From the NCBI GenBank assembly GCA_015232465.1, contig JADFZO010000005.1, positions 1 through 64,000 of the forward strand: a stretch of DNA of 64,000 bases, in the 5' to 3' direction. Under the pieces are notes generated by a model that saw only the letters and a list, made by a program, of their open reading frames with translations, had not been told where the DNA came from and made no database searches. Below, piece after piece: positions 25,454 to 35,116 of this stretch (position 1 is its first letter; each line of letters begins with the position of its first letter). Both the position numbers and the translations under genes were made by a program. The stretch is from Desulfamplus sp. (GTDB lineage: Bacteria; Desulfobacterota; Desulfobacteria; Desulfobacterales; Desulfobacteraceae).

Positions 25454-26428
25454 TTATAGGATAACTCTACGCTTATCCATTACAAAACAGCTACCCTCAA
25501 TAGATTTTGCCTTTTTTTTCACGTCCGAGCAGGCATCATTAATCTGAATATACTTTTTATAAATCGGCAATGAGATATCAACACCAGCCATACTTATTGA
25601 TATTATTGGAAATGTCTGCTGTTCACCCTGCCTATTAGAAGAGACAATAGATTTTTTTGCAGCATCTTCAGCATTGTAAAAGGATAGAATTCCATCATCA
25701 AAGATAACAATAATGCTTTCAGCAACATCATTAGCCTTATTTAAAGGCAGAGTGATGATAAAATCATCGCCGCCAATATGACCAATAAAGTAGTCCTCTA
25801 CCCCATTTGCCTTTAACCCCATCTCCATTACATGAGCTGTAAATATAATAACCTCATCGCCTTTTGCAAACCCATATTTATCGTTAAAGGCTTTAAAGTT
25901 GTCAAGATCAGAGTAGATAACACATAGCTTTTCCCCATTAAAAATGGCTGCCTCTATATGTTTAGCAATGCTGTTGTTGCCGGGCAGCCCTGTGAGTGGA
26001 CTTGCATCTAACGCCATGTTGTATAGCCTTTTTAACTCCTTCATGGCACTGCTAAGACGTAGATGGTTTTTAACCCTGGCTTTTAAAATTGCAGGACTTA
26101 CTGGTTTTTGTATATAATCAATTGCCCCAAGAGCAAGCCCTTGTGCCTCGTCCTCTACCTGATTTTTTGATGAGATGAAAATCACTGGAATATCTGCCAC
26201 TCGGCTGTCGCTCTTGAGCCTTTGGCACACCTCATAGCCATCTATTTTAGGCATAACAATATCAAGAAGAATAATATCTGGTCTATTTTCATAAACTATT
26301 TCAAGAGCTTTTTCGCCATCTTTGGCAAAGAAGGTATCATAATCATCTTTTAACAGATTGACAAATATCTTAATGCTGTCAATTGCATCATCTACAATAA
26401 GAACCTTTTCTCTGTTGCATTTTAACAT
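25454..26428 (-). CDS. Response regulator with GGDEF-type (GGDDF) output domain
   Basis: A protein of about 324 residues. An N-terminal receiver domain (VLIVDDAIDSIKIFVNLL, PDIILLDIVMPKIDGYEVC with phospho-Asp, PVIFISS, IQKPVSPAIL) precedes a GGDEF-family domain (SPLTGLPGNNSI, YSDLDNFKAFNDKYGFAKGDEVI, FIGHIGGDDFIITLP). The signature reads GGDDF; the Glu-to-Asp change may lower or abolish diguanylate cyclase activity. There is no RxxD inhibitory site just before it. The frame extends upstream to a TTG at 26515, but ATG 26428 begins the receiver domain cleanly. Start support is weak (GAG only). Confidence 0.82.
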   Translation of the reverse strand: MLKCNREKVLIVDDAIDSIKIFVNLLKDDYDTFFAKDGEKALEIVYENRPDIILLDIVMPKIDGYEVCQRLKSDSRVADIPVIFISSKNQVEDEAQGLALGAIDYIQKPVSPAILKARVKNHLRLSSAMKELKRLYNMALDASPLTGLPGNNSIAKHIEAAIFNGEKLCVIYSDLDNFKAFNDKYGFAKGDEVIIFTAHVMEMGLKANGVEDYFIGHIGGDDFIITLPLNKANDVAESIIVIFDDGILSFYNAEDAAKKSIVSSNRQGEQQTFPIISISMAGVDISLPIYKKYIQINDACSDVKKKAKSIEGSCFVMDKRRVIL

Positions 26429-26620
26429 AGACGCTCTTTTTTGTTGCTTTTTTATATGATTATTTGTTGTATTAATTGCCCGATTGAGTGAATTTTTATT
26501 CTCTAACAATAGCAACTCTTCAAGTCAAGTTCAAAAGATATTTTATAATATCTAAAAAATAGATATAATGTAATTTGCGTGGTATCAACTTAATAACTTT
26601 TTATAAGGGGGGTAAACAGC

Positions 26621-27529
26621 ATGAAAATTGTGATAACTGGGGCATCTGGTTTTGTTGGAGGTAATCTTTGTCGTGTTTTGTTAAACAGAGGAGATTACGT
26701 TACTGGTATTGGAACATCAAAGCGGCTGAAATTAAAACATGTTAGTCCTGAGCATTCTGATTGGATAAGTGCAGATACAACTATTGCGGGAAATTGGCAA
26801 ACTGCTATTAAAGAGGCTGATGTGATAATCAACCTTACTGGAAAAAATATATTTGGATATTGGACTCAAAAGCATAAGTCTCAAATATACAACAGCAGAG
26901 TTCTTACAACTAAAAATATTGTTGCTGCTATGCAAAAAAAAGGTGATAAAAAGCAGCTTCTTTTAAACGCATCTGCAGTTGGATATTATGGAAATAGAGG
27001 TGAAGATAGCCTTATAGAGTCTGAATCTTTTGGAAATGATTTTCTTGCAAAGGTTTGTGTTGATTGGGAAAATGGTGCATTAAAAGCTGAAGATAAAGGT
27101 GCCAGAGTTGTTATTATGCGGTTTGGGGTTGTTTTGGGTAAAAATGGTGGTGCTCTTGAAAAGATGCTACCATCTTTTAAGCTCTTTGCTGGTGGACCTT
27201 TAGGAAAGGGGACTCACTGGTTTCCTTGGATACACATTGACGATCTTATTGGTGCAATTTTGTTTTTTATAGAGAATCAAACCATCTCTGGTGCTGTAAA
27301 TCTTGTAGCTCCACAAGCATTAAGGCATAAAGATTTTACATCAGCATTAGGAGAGGCTCTAAATAGACCAAGTTTTATGCCAGCCCCTGCATTTATGGTT
27401 AAAGCTGTGATGGGAGAGATGGGAGAGGCGTTTTTAAGTAGTCAAAAGGCTATCCCTTTTGTGTTAAATAAGAGCGGTTTTAAGTTTAAATATCCTGATA
27501 TTGAGGCAGCTTTAGAAGATATTTTATAA
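26621..27529 (+). CDS. TIGR01777-family NAD(P)-dependent epimerase/dehydratase-like protein
   Basis: A 302-residue extended SDR. The N-terminus has the nucleotide-binding ITGASGFVGGNLCRVLLNRG, followed by NLTGKNIFGYWTQKHKSQIYNSRV, YYGNRGEDSLIES (YxxxK-region variant), WENGALKAEDKGARVVIMRFGVVLGKNGGALEKMLPSFKLFAGGPLGKGTHWFPWIHIDDLI and the C-terminal DUF1731-like tail. This matches the YfcH/TIGR01777 (SULA) family, whose substrate is unknown. AAGGGGGG precedes ATG 26621. A TATAAT-like box lies near 26565. Confidence 0.85.
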   Translation: MKIVITGASGFVGGNLCRVLLNRGDYVTGIGTSKRLKLKHVSPEHSDWISADTTIAGNWQTAIKEADVIINLTGKNIFGYWTQKHKSQIYNSRVLTTKNIVAAMQKKGDKKQLLLNASAVGYYGNRGEDSLIESESFGNDFLAKVCVDWENGALKAEDKGARVVIMRFGVVLGKNGGALEKMLPSFKLFAGGPLGKGTHWFPWIHIDDLIGAILFFIENQTISGAVNLVAPQALRHKDFTSALGEALNRPSFMPAPAFMVKAVMGEMGEAFLSSQKAIPFVLNKSGFKFKYPDIEAALEDIL

Positions 27530-27531
27530 AA

Positions 27532-27570
27532 CTATTATGGGGTGCAGCACGTTTGTACCCCTCATAATAG
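27532..27570. terminator. Hairpin after the TIGR01777 gene
   Basis: CTATTATG (27532-27539) pairs with CATAATAG (27563-27570), continued by GGGTGCA against TGTACCC with a two-base bulge. It starts two bases after the stop codon. The 195-base gap that follows (27530-27724) is otherwise AT-rich with no clear promoter. Confidence 0.5.
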
Positions 27571-27724
27571 CATAAATTTCAGGGCTGATATAGATTTTAG
27601 AGCAATTGCTTTTATTGGTATGTTGAATTATATTTTAAGTTACGCAGCAGTTCTAATTTTTAAAAGTGTTTGTATGACAATTTTTTAAGATTTATAAAGA
27701 TTTCCTTAGATTTCTGGAGAGTGT

Positions 27725-28879
27725 ATGAGATATTTTCCTTTAAAGACAGCTATTTTTTGTATTATTATTATCCCTTTATTATTTACAACAACGCTAATTG
27801 GTATTGAGAGATACTTAGAGACTGAGCATCAAAATAAGATTAAAAGTCATATAGTTAATGGCTATAAAGCTAACGAGAGTTCTGTCTTAGACTCAATTGT
27901 AGATTTAATGGGCAACTACATTAAAGAGCTTTCTGATTCTGATCTGCTTGTAAAGAAGTTTGGGCTTGGTGCAAATATTAGTTTAACAGATAGCTCAGGT
28001 AATCTTATCTATCTGCACTGTAACGGTGCTGAAAATTCAAAAGATGAGGATCAAAATAGTCGTGTTGAATCTAAAAAGATAACTATTGCAAATGGGTTGG
28101 ATTTTGATCTTAAAGTATCTGTGTTGCTTAGACAAAACACCCTATTATCAAATATCATCTTATCAATATACACCCTATTTTCTCTCTTGATCTTCTTTTT
28201 TTTCTACAAACAATCTATCTTGAAAATAGCAAAAGATCATAAAAGCAGAAGAGAGGCTATCTCAAGTTTAGTAAAAGACGAAAAAGAGTATATTGAAAAA
28301 CTTGAATCTTTGAAAAAAGAGCGTGAGCTACTTCTTAAAAACTTAAAAGAGGTAAAAGCAGATTCCCAAGAGGAGAGCAGAAAGGCAAGCATCACTGAAG
28401 AGGGGCTATTTAATGAGATAGTTCAGCTTGAAAAGAGGCTTGAAGAGAACATAGCTCTTCAAAAACAGAAAGAGGAGGAGATAGAAAACCTTAAAAATCA
28501 GCTTGAAAAGGTTGAGAAAAAAAAAGGTGGTTCTAAAAGAAGAAAGAGTGTTGATGCTTTGGCAAAACGGTTTTCAAATCTTTATAAAAATATTGAGATG
28601 AATGAGAGGGCTATTGAGGGGTTGCTTGATCTTGATGACGATGATATGCAGCTAAAGGCAGAAGAGGTTATCCATCAGCTTAACTATGATCCATTAGACG
28701 TTACAGTAAAGAGAAAGGTCTTTGCTGGCAAAAAGAATAAAACAGCATCTTTTGAGGTTCTTTTTGCATATAATGGACGGCTCTACTTTAGAAATATTGA
28801 GGGAAATAGAGTTGAGATACTTGTAATAGGGACAAAAAACACCCAAGATAAAGATATGGAATTTTTGCACGGAATCTGA
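27725..28879 (+). CDS. Membrane protein with periplasmic sensor-like region and long coiled coil
   Basis: A 384-residue protein. A first hydrophobic segment (residues ~8-26), an extracytoplasmic stretch of about 115 residues, and a second hydrophobic segment (~140-162) give chemoreceptor/sensor-kinase topology. A charged coiled coil (~170-275) follows, ending in a basic KKKGGSKRRKS run, and then a ~100-residue globular C-terminal domain (ALAKRFSNLYKNIEMNERAIEGLLDL ... LYFRNIEGNRVEILVIGTKNTQDKDMEFL). I recognise no catalytic domain. The Hpt-REC-REC-GGDEF gene starts 60 bases downstream, so it may be the sensor partner of that protein (inference from adjacency only). Confidence 0.6.
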   Translation: MRYFPLKTAIFCIIIIPLLFTTTLIGIERYLETEHQNKIKSHIVNGYKANESSVLDSIVDLMGNYIKELSDSDLLVKKFGLGANISLTDSSGNLIYLHCNGAENSKDEDQNSRVESKKITIANGLDFDLKVSVLLRQNTLLSNIILSIYTLFSLLIFFFFYKQSILKIAKDHKSRREAISSLVKDEKEYIEKLESLKKERELLLKNLKEVKADSQEESRKASITEEGLFNEIVQLEKRLEENIALQKQKEEEIENLKNQLEKVEKKKGGSKRRKSVDALAKRFSNLYKNIEMNERAIEGLLDLDDDDMQLKAEEVIHQLNYDPLDVTVKRKVFAGKKNKTASFEVLFAYNGRLYFRNIEGNRVEILVIGTKNTQDKDMEFLHGI

Positions 28880-28939
28880 TTTTACATACTCCTGTGCTGT
28901 TATCTCTCCATAAAGGAGTTTAAATGAGGAGTTTAAATT

Positions 28940-30790
28940 ATGAAAACAAACAAATTATCAGTTGAGGAGAGGCTAAAAAAACTTAAAAACTCCTTTATCG
29001 CTCAACTGCCTGCACAGCTATTGAGTATAAAAAAGAGTTTTGCCAATGTTAACCCCGCACTCTATTTATCCAATCAAGATGAGGATAGCACCCAAGAGAA
29101 TATCAATTTAATAACTCTGCCCCAAAAAGAGCTTCAAGAGCTTCATCGAGCCATTCACACTCTAAAAGGGGCATCTGCCTCTTTTGGATTAAAGGAGTTG
29201 AGCCTTCAAGCATCTGATGCTGAAAATTTGGTCAAAAAGTTAGTAAAGTCTGAATTTGGCTTAAAAGATAGGTGCGATCCCCCATCTTTGAAATCAGAAG
29301 AGCTTTATGAATGGTATAACCTTATAGCAAGCCATATATCAAAAATAGAGGTAAAAATTAACTGTCTTGATCCTATCTCTAAAGAGTGCATTGATGCCTC
29401 TGTCTCTGATGTATCTGAATTTATTGAAAGTGGCTCTTTAGAAAATAGTTCACATAGTTCAAAAATATTAAATCCAAATGATAAACTTCATTTAAACAGA
29501 GATTTTTTAGAGCGAGTTGTCTATATTTGCGAAGATGACCTATTTCAGTGTGCAAATCTTGCTGATCAGATAAGGTGTTTTGGATTTAGGGTATCTGCAT
29601 TTAACGATTTAGATAAGTTTAAAGTTGCAGTTAGCACCTCGCCCCCTGATGTGGTTGTTATGGATATGATGCACAACAAGCAGCCAACAGGCGGGGCTGA
29701 CGTTATTATGGCTCTTATGGCAGAGCGTAAAATTTCAGTACCAGTTGTCTTTGTCTCTGCCCATAGCGATCTTTTATCTCGCATAGCTGCTGTTCGTGCT
29801 GGCTCAAGTGCCTATTTTGTAAAGCCTGCAAACCCATCTGTGCTCTGTGCAGCTCTTCACTCATTAACCACTTCAGAGGAGAGCGAGCCATGCAGAATTA
29901 TGATTGTGGAAGATGACCCATATCTATCTGCAATGTATGCAACAATCTTAAAAGATGCTGGAATGAAGACAACCATTTTAAACGATCCTCTAAAATCTAT
30001 GCCTGTTTTAGCAGAGTTTAGACCTGATCTTATCTTGATGGATATGCACATGCCCGGTTGCAATGGTATGGAGCTTGCCAAAGCTATTCGTCAGATGGAG
30101 GAGTATATCAGCATTCCGATTCTATTTTTATCAAGCGAAACTGATATTGATATTCACTTTAATGCAAGGCGTATGGGTGGTGATGAGTTTTTGGTTAAAC
30201 CTATTAAGCCTCACCATCTTATATCTGCTGTATCTGTTCGTGCAGAGCGTATGAAACTTATCCGCTCATTTATGATAAAAGATAGCATGACAGGACTCTA
30301 CAACCACAGTGCAATAAAAGAGTATTTGGCTATTCACATAGAAAAGTCGATAAGAAGCCAAACCAATATGAGTTTTGCAATGATCGACATAGATAAATTC
30401 AAAACAGTAAATGACACTTATGGACACCCAGTTGGGGATCAGGTGTTGGTCTCTTTAGCAAGCCTTTTAAAGCAGAGGCTTCGTAAATCAGATGTTATTG
30501 GTCGATATGGCGGTGAGGAGTTTGCTGTTATTCTTCCAGACTGCTCAATAAAAGAGGCTATTTCAATACTTGATCAACTGCGTAAAAATTTTGCTGCTAT
30601 CTGCTTTACTTCTGGAGATTCCACATTTTCATCCTCTTTTAGTTGTGGTGTTGCAACCCTCTTAGATAAAGATAGATTAAGCGATGTTCAATACAACGAT
30701 CGCATGGATAGAATCTGTGCTGCTGCTGATGATGCACTTTATTCTGCTAAAAAAGGTGGGCGTAACCTTGTTGTTGCTGCACCAATTTAA
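28940..30790 (+). CDS. Hpt-REC-REC-GGDEF signalling protein (diguanylate cyclase)
   Basis: A 616-residue protein. The N-terminal Hpt domain has LHRAIHTLKGASASFG with phospho-His73. The first receiver (~190-300) has EDD and VVVMDMM. The second (~315-430) has MIVEDD, LILMDMHMPGCNG and the KP pair. The C-terminal GGDEF domain (~445-616) shows SMTGLYNHSAI, IDIDKFKTVNDTYGHPVGDQVL and an intact GGEEF. RKSD lies exactly five residues before it, the RxxD inhibitory site for c-di-GMP. An active, product-inhibited cyclase controlled by a phosphorelay is expected. The kinase is not identified; the preceding membrane protein is a candidate input. Confidence 0.9.
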   Translation: MKTNKLSVEERLKKLKNSFIAQLPAQLLSIKKSFANVNPALYLSNQDEDSTQENINLITLPQKELQELHRAIHTLKGASASFGLKELSLQASDAENLVKKLVKSEFGLKDRCDPPSLKSEELYEWYNLIASHISKIEVKINCLDPISKECIDASVSDVSEFIESGSLENSSHSSKILNPNDKLHLNRDFLERVVYICEDDLFQCANLADQIRCFGFRVSAFNDLDKFKVAVSTSPPDVVVMDMMHNKQPTGGADVIMALMAERKISVPVVFVSAHSDLLSRIAAVRAGSSAYFVKPANPSVLCAALHSLTTSEESEPCRIMIVEDDPYLSAMYATILKDAGMKTTILNDPLKSMPVLAEFRPDLILMDMHMPGCNGMELAKAIRQMEEYISIPILFLSSETDIDIHFNARRMGGDEFLVKPIKPHHLISAVSVRAERMKLIRSFMIKDSMTGLYNHSAIKEYLAIHIEKSIRSQTNMSFAMIDIDKFKTVNDTYGHPVGDQVLVSLASLLKQRLRKSDVIGRYGGEEFAVILPDCSIKEAISILDQLRKNFAAICFTSGDSTFSSSFSCGVATLLDKDRLSDVQYNDRMDRICAAADDALYSAKKGGRNLVVAAPI

Positions 30791-30865
30791 AATTTTGTTT
30801 TGATTTTTGGTTATAAGAATTTTGATCAATTTTCGAAGTTATAAATTATAAAAATAAGGAGAAAA

Positions 30866-31396
30866 ATGGCTATATATCGTTTTAACAATCAGACCCCTTC
30901 AATTCACCCAACAGTTTACATCTCCCCCAATGCAACCATAGTTGGTAATGTAACCATATTAGAGCGATCATCAATATGGTTTAACTGCGTATTACGTGGA
31001 GATTGCGATGCCATCTTTATTGGCAAAAATACCAATATTCAAGATATGACAATGTGCCATGAGGATCACGGCAAACCGCTCACTATTGGCGATGGGGTTA
31101 CTATTGGGCACAACTGCGTGGTTCATGGCTGCACTATTGAAGATAACTGCCTTATTGGTATGGGATCAATTGTTATGAATGGGGCAAAGATTGGCAGAGG
31201 AAGCATTATTGGGGCTGGTTCAGTTATCCTTGAAAATAGCGTGATTCCGCCCTTTTCTTTGGTTGCTGGAGTTCCGGGAAAAGTTAAACGCCAGCTTGAT
31301 GAGAGTGCTTTAGAGCTTATTAAAATCACTGAAGATATTTACTCAAAAAGGGCTTTAGATTACGCCTCTTTAGATAAACTCCAAAAGATTGGGTGA
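30866..31396 (+). CDS. Gamma-class carbonic anhydrase-like hexapeptide protein
   Basis: A 176-residue left-handed beta-helix protein of the YrdA/CamH group. Histidines at 65, 82 and 87 (MCHEDHG and IGHNCVVHGC) match the three zinc/iron ligands of gamma carbonic anhydrases, and the RGD in LRGDCDAI matches the conserved Arg/Asp pair. It lacks the long acidic loop with the proton-shuttle Glu of methanogen Cam, like other CamH proteins, so CO2 hydration is possible but unproven. AAGGAG lies ahead of ATG 30866. The next gene overlaps or abuts. Confidence 0.88.
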   Translation: MAIYRFNNQTPSIHPTVYISPNATIVGNVTILERSSIWFNCVLRGDCDAIFIGKNTNIQDMTMCHEDHGKPLTIGDGVTIGHNCVVHGCTIEDNCLIGMGSIVMNGAKIGRGSIIGAGSVILENSVIPPFSLVAGVPGKVKRQLDESALELIKITEDIYSKRALDYASLDKLQKIG

Positions 31397-31401
31397 AATT
31401 T

Positions 31402-32262
31402 ATGCAAAATAAGATGGAGACTAAATGGTCGAGGTTTAGTACAGGGATTTCAAATATAACATTTATTGGTTCAAAATCTCACTACAACGCAGTTATCAAG
31501 CCTATTTGCGATCTTATCTTAACCGATTCTCTCTTAGCTGCTCCTCAAAAATCTCAAAATCTTTCTGATAAACTTAAAGCCAATCTTGCATCAATTACAA
31601 CTTTAGTTGACGTTACACTTTACGTTGCAAGCCAGTGTGCCCACTGCCCAAGTGTGATTGGCTTGATTATTCCAATTGCAGCAGCATCTTCAAATATCAA
31701 TCTAACAATAATTGATGGAACTCTTGCAACAGAAGAGGCAGCAAAAGATGGTATTATGTCAGTACCAACTTTGATTCTAAATGAAGGGTTGAGATTGACA
31801 GGGGATCAGATTGATGCAGAAAAATTTCTTGATCTGCTTGCAAATAGCCTTATAAATGGGAAACCTTCAGCTTTGAGCGTATCATCGCTAAAATCAATAC
31901 TTGAAGATGGAAAAGCTGGCTGGATTGCCCAGCAGATTCTGGATCAAGGTAGAATATTTGATGGATTTATAGGTCTTATAACCCATGAGATATGGTCAGT
32001 CAGACTTGGTGCAATGGTTGTGCTTGAAGAGATTGCAGCCAAATCCCCTGAGCTTGCTTTAAGTGTTGCACCTAAACTTTTGAGCATATTTGATAAATTT
32101 GATATTCCAACTCAAGGCGATATTCTCTATGCACTTGGCGAGGTTGGAGATGTTGCAGTAAAAGATGAGATAGATAAAATGGTAAGTTCTGAAAAAATAG
32201 CCCACTCAGAGCTTTTAGAGGCAGCAGATGCAGCTATTGAGTCCATTGAGTCAAGAATATAA
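31402..32262 (+). CDS. Thioredoxin-like (CAHC) domain protein with HEAT-like C-terminus
   Basis: About 286 residues. The central region (~65-150) is a thioredoxin/glutaredoxin-like fold with redox motif CAHC (Cys79, Cys82) and the cis-proline in SVPTLIL. The C-terminal ~120 residues (WSVRLGAMVVLEEIAAKSPELALSVAPKLLSIF ... ILYALGEVGD) resemble two or three HEAT repeats. This looks like an archaeal PDO-type redox protein fused to a docking module (inference). A GTG start at 31393 would overlap the preceding stop by four bases; ATG 31402 is preferred. Confidence 0.72.
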   Translation: MQNKMETKWSRFSTGISNITFIGSKSHYNAVIKPICDLILTDSLLAAPQKSQNLSDKLKANLASITTLVDVTLYVASQCAHCPSVIGLIIPIAAASSNINLTIIDGTLATEEAAKDGIMSVPTLILNEGLRLTGDQIDAEKFLDLLANSLINGKPSALSVSSLKSILEDGKAGWIAQQILDQGRIFDGFIGLITHEIWSVRLGAMVVLEEIAAKSPELALSVAPKLLSIFDKFDIPTQGDILYALGEVGDVAVKDEIDKMVSSEKIAHSELLEAADAAIESIESRI

Positions 32263-32282
32263 AAGAGAGCCTATCTTAAAAT

Positions 32283-34088
32283 ATGAAGATATTTCTTGTA
32301 AATCCTGCCTGCCTTGATCAAAGAATCACTGATGACGATGCTACTGCTACTCCAATGGGTATTTACTCAATTGGTGCTCTTATGCTTGATAAAGGGTTTG
32401 ATATAAAGATTGTAAATCTTGCATCTCAATTAAACATAAGTGTAAAATCTAAGGGTGAGCCAAAAAAGGTTGCTATTGATTATCTGTTGCAGATTGCAGC
32501 AGTTGAAAAGCCTGATATTGTTGGCTTTTCAGTTATGAATGCCAATCGCCACTCTGCCATAGATGGTGCAACTGCCTTAAAAAAACTTCTTCCTAATTTA
32601 CAAATCATTTTTGGGGGACCTGCCCCAACTTTTATGCCCCAATATTTTTTTAATGGCTGTCCAGCTCTTGATTATATTGTAAAGGGCGAAGGAGAGCTGA
32701 CCTTTTTTGAGTTGGTATCTTATCTTAAAAAACATAAACAGAAAAAAGATATTGATCCAAATGAGATAGAGAAAATAGATGGGCTGATTTTTCGTAGTAC
32801 CTCTAAAGCTCTTTTTGAGACTCAATCAAGAGCTTTAATAACAGATTTAGATTTGCTGCCTCACCCTGCAAAATATTTTGCATTTCAACATATATCTCTA
32901 TCAAGGGGGTGCCCTGGTACCTGCACATTTTGCGGCTCTCCAGAGTTTTGGGGCACAAAAAGGGTTAGATTTCACTCTGCAAAGTGGTTTGTTGATGAGA
33001 TGGAGCTTCTTGTAAATAGAGGGGTTGTACACTTTTTTGTCTCTGATGACACATTTACAATGAAAAGAGAGCTGGTTGTAGAGGTGTGTGATCTGATTAT
33101 TGATAGGTTTATAAGTCAAGGTATAAAAATTACATGGTCAGCAATCTCACGGGTTGATTTTATAGATGAGAATATTTTGATAAAGATGCGAAAAGCTGGG
33201 TGTATCCAGATAAGTTTTGGAGTTGAGAGCGGCTCAGAAAAGATACGGAAAAATCTTGGCAAACATTTTAAAAATAAGACCATTATTAAGGCATTTAAGC
33301 TAACCGCACAGTTTGGAATTTTGCCAAGAGCATATTTTATCTACGGCTCACCAGAAGAGACAGAAGAGACTATAAATCAGAGCATTGAGCTTATGCTGCA
33401 AATAGAGCCTCTTAGCATGGTCTCATATATGCTTGTGCTCTTTGCTGGAACATCACTTTATAAAAATCTTATTAACTCTTTGGTTAATATTAAAAATTTT
33501 GATCCTAATAATATATGGAGTCAAAAGATTGAGGATATTGCATGGTTTGAGGTTGACCCAAATTTAAACTTTGAGCAGGTCAAAAGTTTTGGCAAGAGAT
33601 TAAGGGAAGCGTTCTACTCTAATGTTCACAACTTTGCACTTAATGTAAGGCTTGTGGATAATAAAGAGCTATATCCATATCATGCTGATTTTCTCTCAAG
33701 ACTTGCAATGACATTTAGCCATGGAGACTATTCAGCCAATTCAAAACTTCATGGGTCCAATGTTAAGAATCAAGATAGCACAGCAAGAGTTTTGTATGAG
33801 CGTGCAATCTCATATTATCCAGATGCACGGGCATATCTTGGTCTTTCAATGCTCATGCAAAAGGGGCGTAACTTTAATGGTGCAGTTGAGATAATTAAAG
33901 AGGCTTTAAAAAAAATTCCTAAAATAGACTCCAAAGCAAATATTTTTGATAAACAGCAACTTACACTTAGCATGGCTGTAAGCCTTATGAACATGGCACG
34001 ATTTAAAGAGGCTCTTGATTATCTTGAGCCATTTAAAGAGTCTGATGAGATAAAACAATATATCAGTGTCTGCATTTCAAGATTATAA
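32283..34088 (+). CDS. B12-binding-domain radical SAM protein with TPR-like tail
   Basis: A 601-residue protein. Residues ~1-150 form a cobalamin-binding-type Rossmann domain (KIFLVNPACLD, GIYSIGALML, KPDIVGFSVMNANRH, GGPAPTFMPQYFF) without a clear DxHxxG, as is common in this family. The radical SAM core follows with CPGTCTFC (Cys210, Cys214, Cys217), FVSDDTFTM and SFGVESGSEKIRKNLGK. The C-terminal ~110 residues look like tetratricopeptide helices (ARVLYERAISYYPDARAYLGLSML). Such enzymes often do methylations or thioether chemistry; the substrate is unknown. Its 3' end overlaps the opposite-strand gene by six bases. Confidence 0.83.
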   Translation: MKIFLVNPACLDQRITDDDATATPMGIYSIGALMLDKGFDIKIVNLASQLNISVKSKGEPKKVAIDYLLQIAAVEKPDIVGFSVMNANRHSAIDGATALKKLLPNLQIIFGGPAPTFMPQYFFNGCPALDYIVKGEGELTFFELVSYLKKHKQKKDIDPNEIEKIDGLIFRSTSKALFETQSRALITDLDLLPHPAKYFAFQHISLSRGCPGTCTFCGSPEFWGTKRVRFHSAKWFVDEMELLVNRGVVHFFVSDDTFTMKRELVVEVCDLIIDRFISQGIKITWSAISRVDFIDENILIKMRKAGCIQISFGVESGSEKIRKNLGKHFKNKTIIKAFKLTAQFGILPRAYFIYGSPEETEETINQSIELMLQIEPLSMVSYMLVLFAGTSLYKNLINSLVNIKNFDPNNIWSQKIEDIAWFEVDPNLNFEQVKSFGKRLREAFYSNVHNFALNVRLVDNKELYPYHADFLSRLAMTFSHGDYSANSKLHGSNVKNQDSTARVLYERAISYYPDARAYLGLSMLMQKGRNFNGAVEIIKEALKKIPKIDSKANIFDKQQLTLSMAVSLMNMARFKEALDYLEPFKESDEIKQYISVCISRL

Positions 34089-35078
34089 ATTTGTATGTGT
34101 ATGGTAAAAAACTCCCCTTTGCTGAACAGTTGAGGCTATCTTTCCACCCTTCTCAAGATTTATCAGATACCTTTCTATCTCCTCTTTTTTAGAGCCTAAA
34201 ATTGAGGCTAAATCTTTTAAAGTGCAGGGTCTTCTGTAGATAATCTCCAAAATAGCAGACTCCATGTCGTCTCTGTATCTTTTTGTCTCATTAGAAGAGG
34301 CTGGATTAGCTGACGAGGCAACAATATCAATCTGAACAGATTTAAGTCTATCGTCAGATTGTAAAAATGCTCTTATCTCCTCAAGCATCTGCCTTGAAGC
34401 AGGGGTAAGATTGGCAACTGTTCCTGGTCTATCTAAGGTGTTTAGCTGTATGGAATCAGGATTAATTTTGCAGCAGGCATCTTTTAGGGCATCAAGATCA
34501 GCTTTGCTCTCATTAAACCCTGGCAAAATCAAAATCTCAAGAGCCAAATTACCTTTATAGAGTGCTCTAAAATCAACAATCCCTTGAATATAGGCATCTA
34601 AATCGATCCACTTGTGTGGTCTGTTGATTCTTCTAAATGATGATACAGTTGCAGCATCAAGAGATGGCACAACAAGATCAGCAAGAAGAAGTTCATCTCT
34701 AAGAGCTTTATCTGATAAAAGTGTGCCGTTGGTAAGCACTGCAACTGATACTTTAGCCTTATCAGATGGGCTGTTAGAAGACCAATCTCTTGATTTTATA
34801 TATTTTATGACATCGCCAATGCGTATGTTTAGGGTTGGCTCCCCTGAACCTGAAAATGTTACATAATCTGGGGTGGGGTGGTTTGCAAAGTAGTGCTCAA
34901 GCTCTTTAATCACATCATTGTATGGGACATACTCTTTGCGTTCAAGAGTTAGGTGGGTAGTTTTACCACATTCGCAATAGACGCAATCTAAGGAGCAGAT
35001 TTTATGCGTAACCAGATCAACTCCAAGAGAGACTCCAAGTCTGCGTGAGCGAATTGGTCCAAAAAGATGTTTATACAT
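34083..35078 (-). CDS. COG0731-type radical SAM protein with C-terminal winged helix
   Basis: A 331-residue radical SAM protein starting MYKHLFGPIRSRRLGVSLGVDL, with cluster motif CSLDCVYC followed by ECGKT, then TFSGSGEPTLN for SAM binding and VAVLTNGTLL. These are the hallmarks of COG0731 proteins, distant relatives of wyosine-synthesis Taw1. The C-terminal ~60 residues (ESAILEIIYRRPCTLKDLASILGSKKEEIERYLINLEKGGKI) form a winged-helix-like module. The function in bacteria is unknown. It lies downstream of ssb, separated by a hairpin. Confidence 0.8.
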   Translation of the reverse strand: MYKHLFGPIRSRRLGVSLGVDLVTHKICSLDCVYCECGKTTHLTLERKEYVPYNDVIKELEHYFANHPTPDYVTFSGSGEPTLNIRIGDVIKYIKSRDWSSNSPSDKAKVSVAVLTNGTLLSDKALRDELLLADLVVPSLDAATVSSFRRINRPHKWIDLDAYIQGIVDFRALYKGNLALEILILPGFNESKADLDALKDACCKINPDSIQLNTLDRPGTVANLTPASRQMLEEIRAFLQSDDRLKSVQIDIVASSANPASSNETKRYRDDMESAILEIIYRRPCTLKDLASILGSKKEEIERYLINLEKGGKIASTVQQRGVFYHTHTNL

Positions 35079-35116
35079 TTAAAATTATCTCTTTATTGAT
35101 TAGCCTGTGTAGTGGT

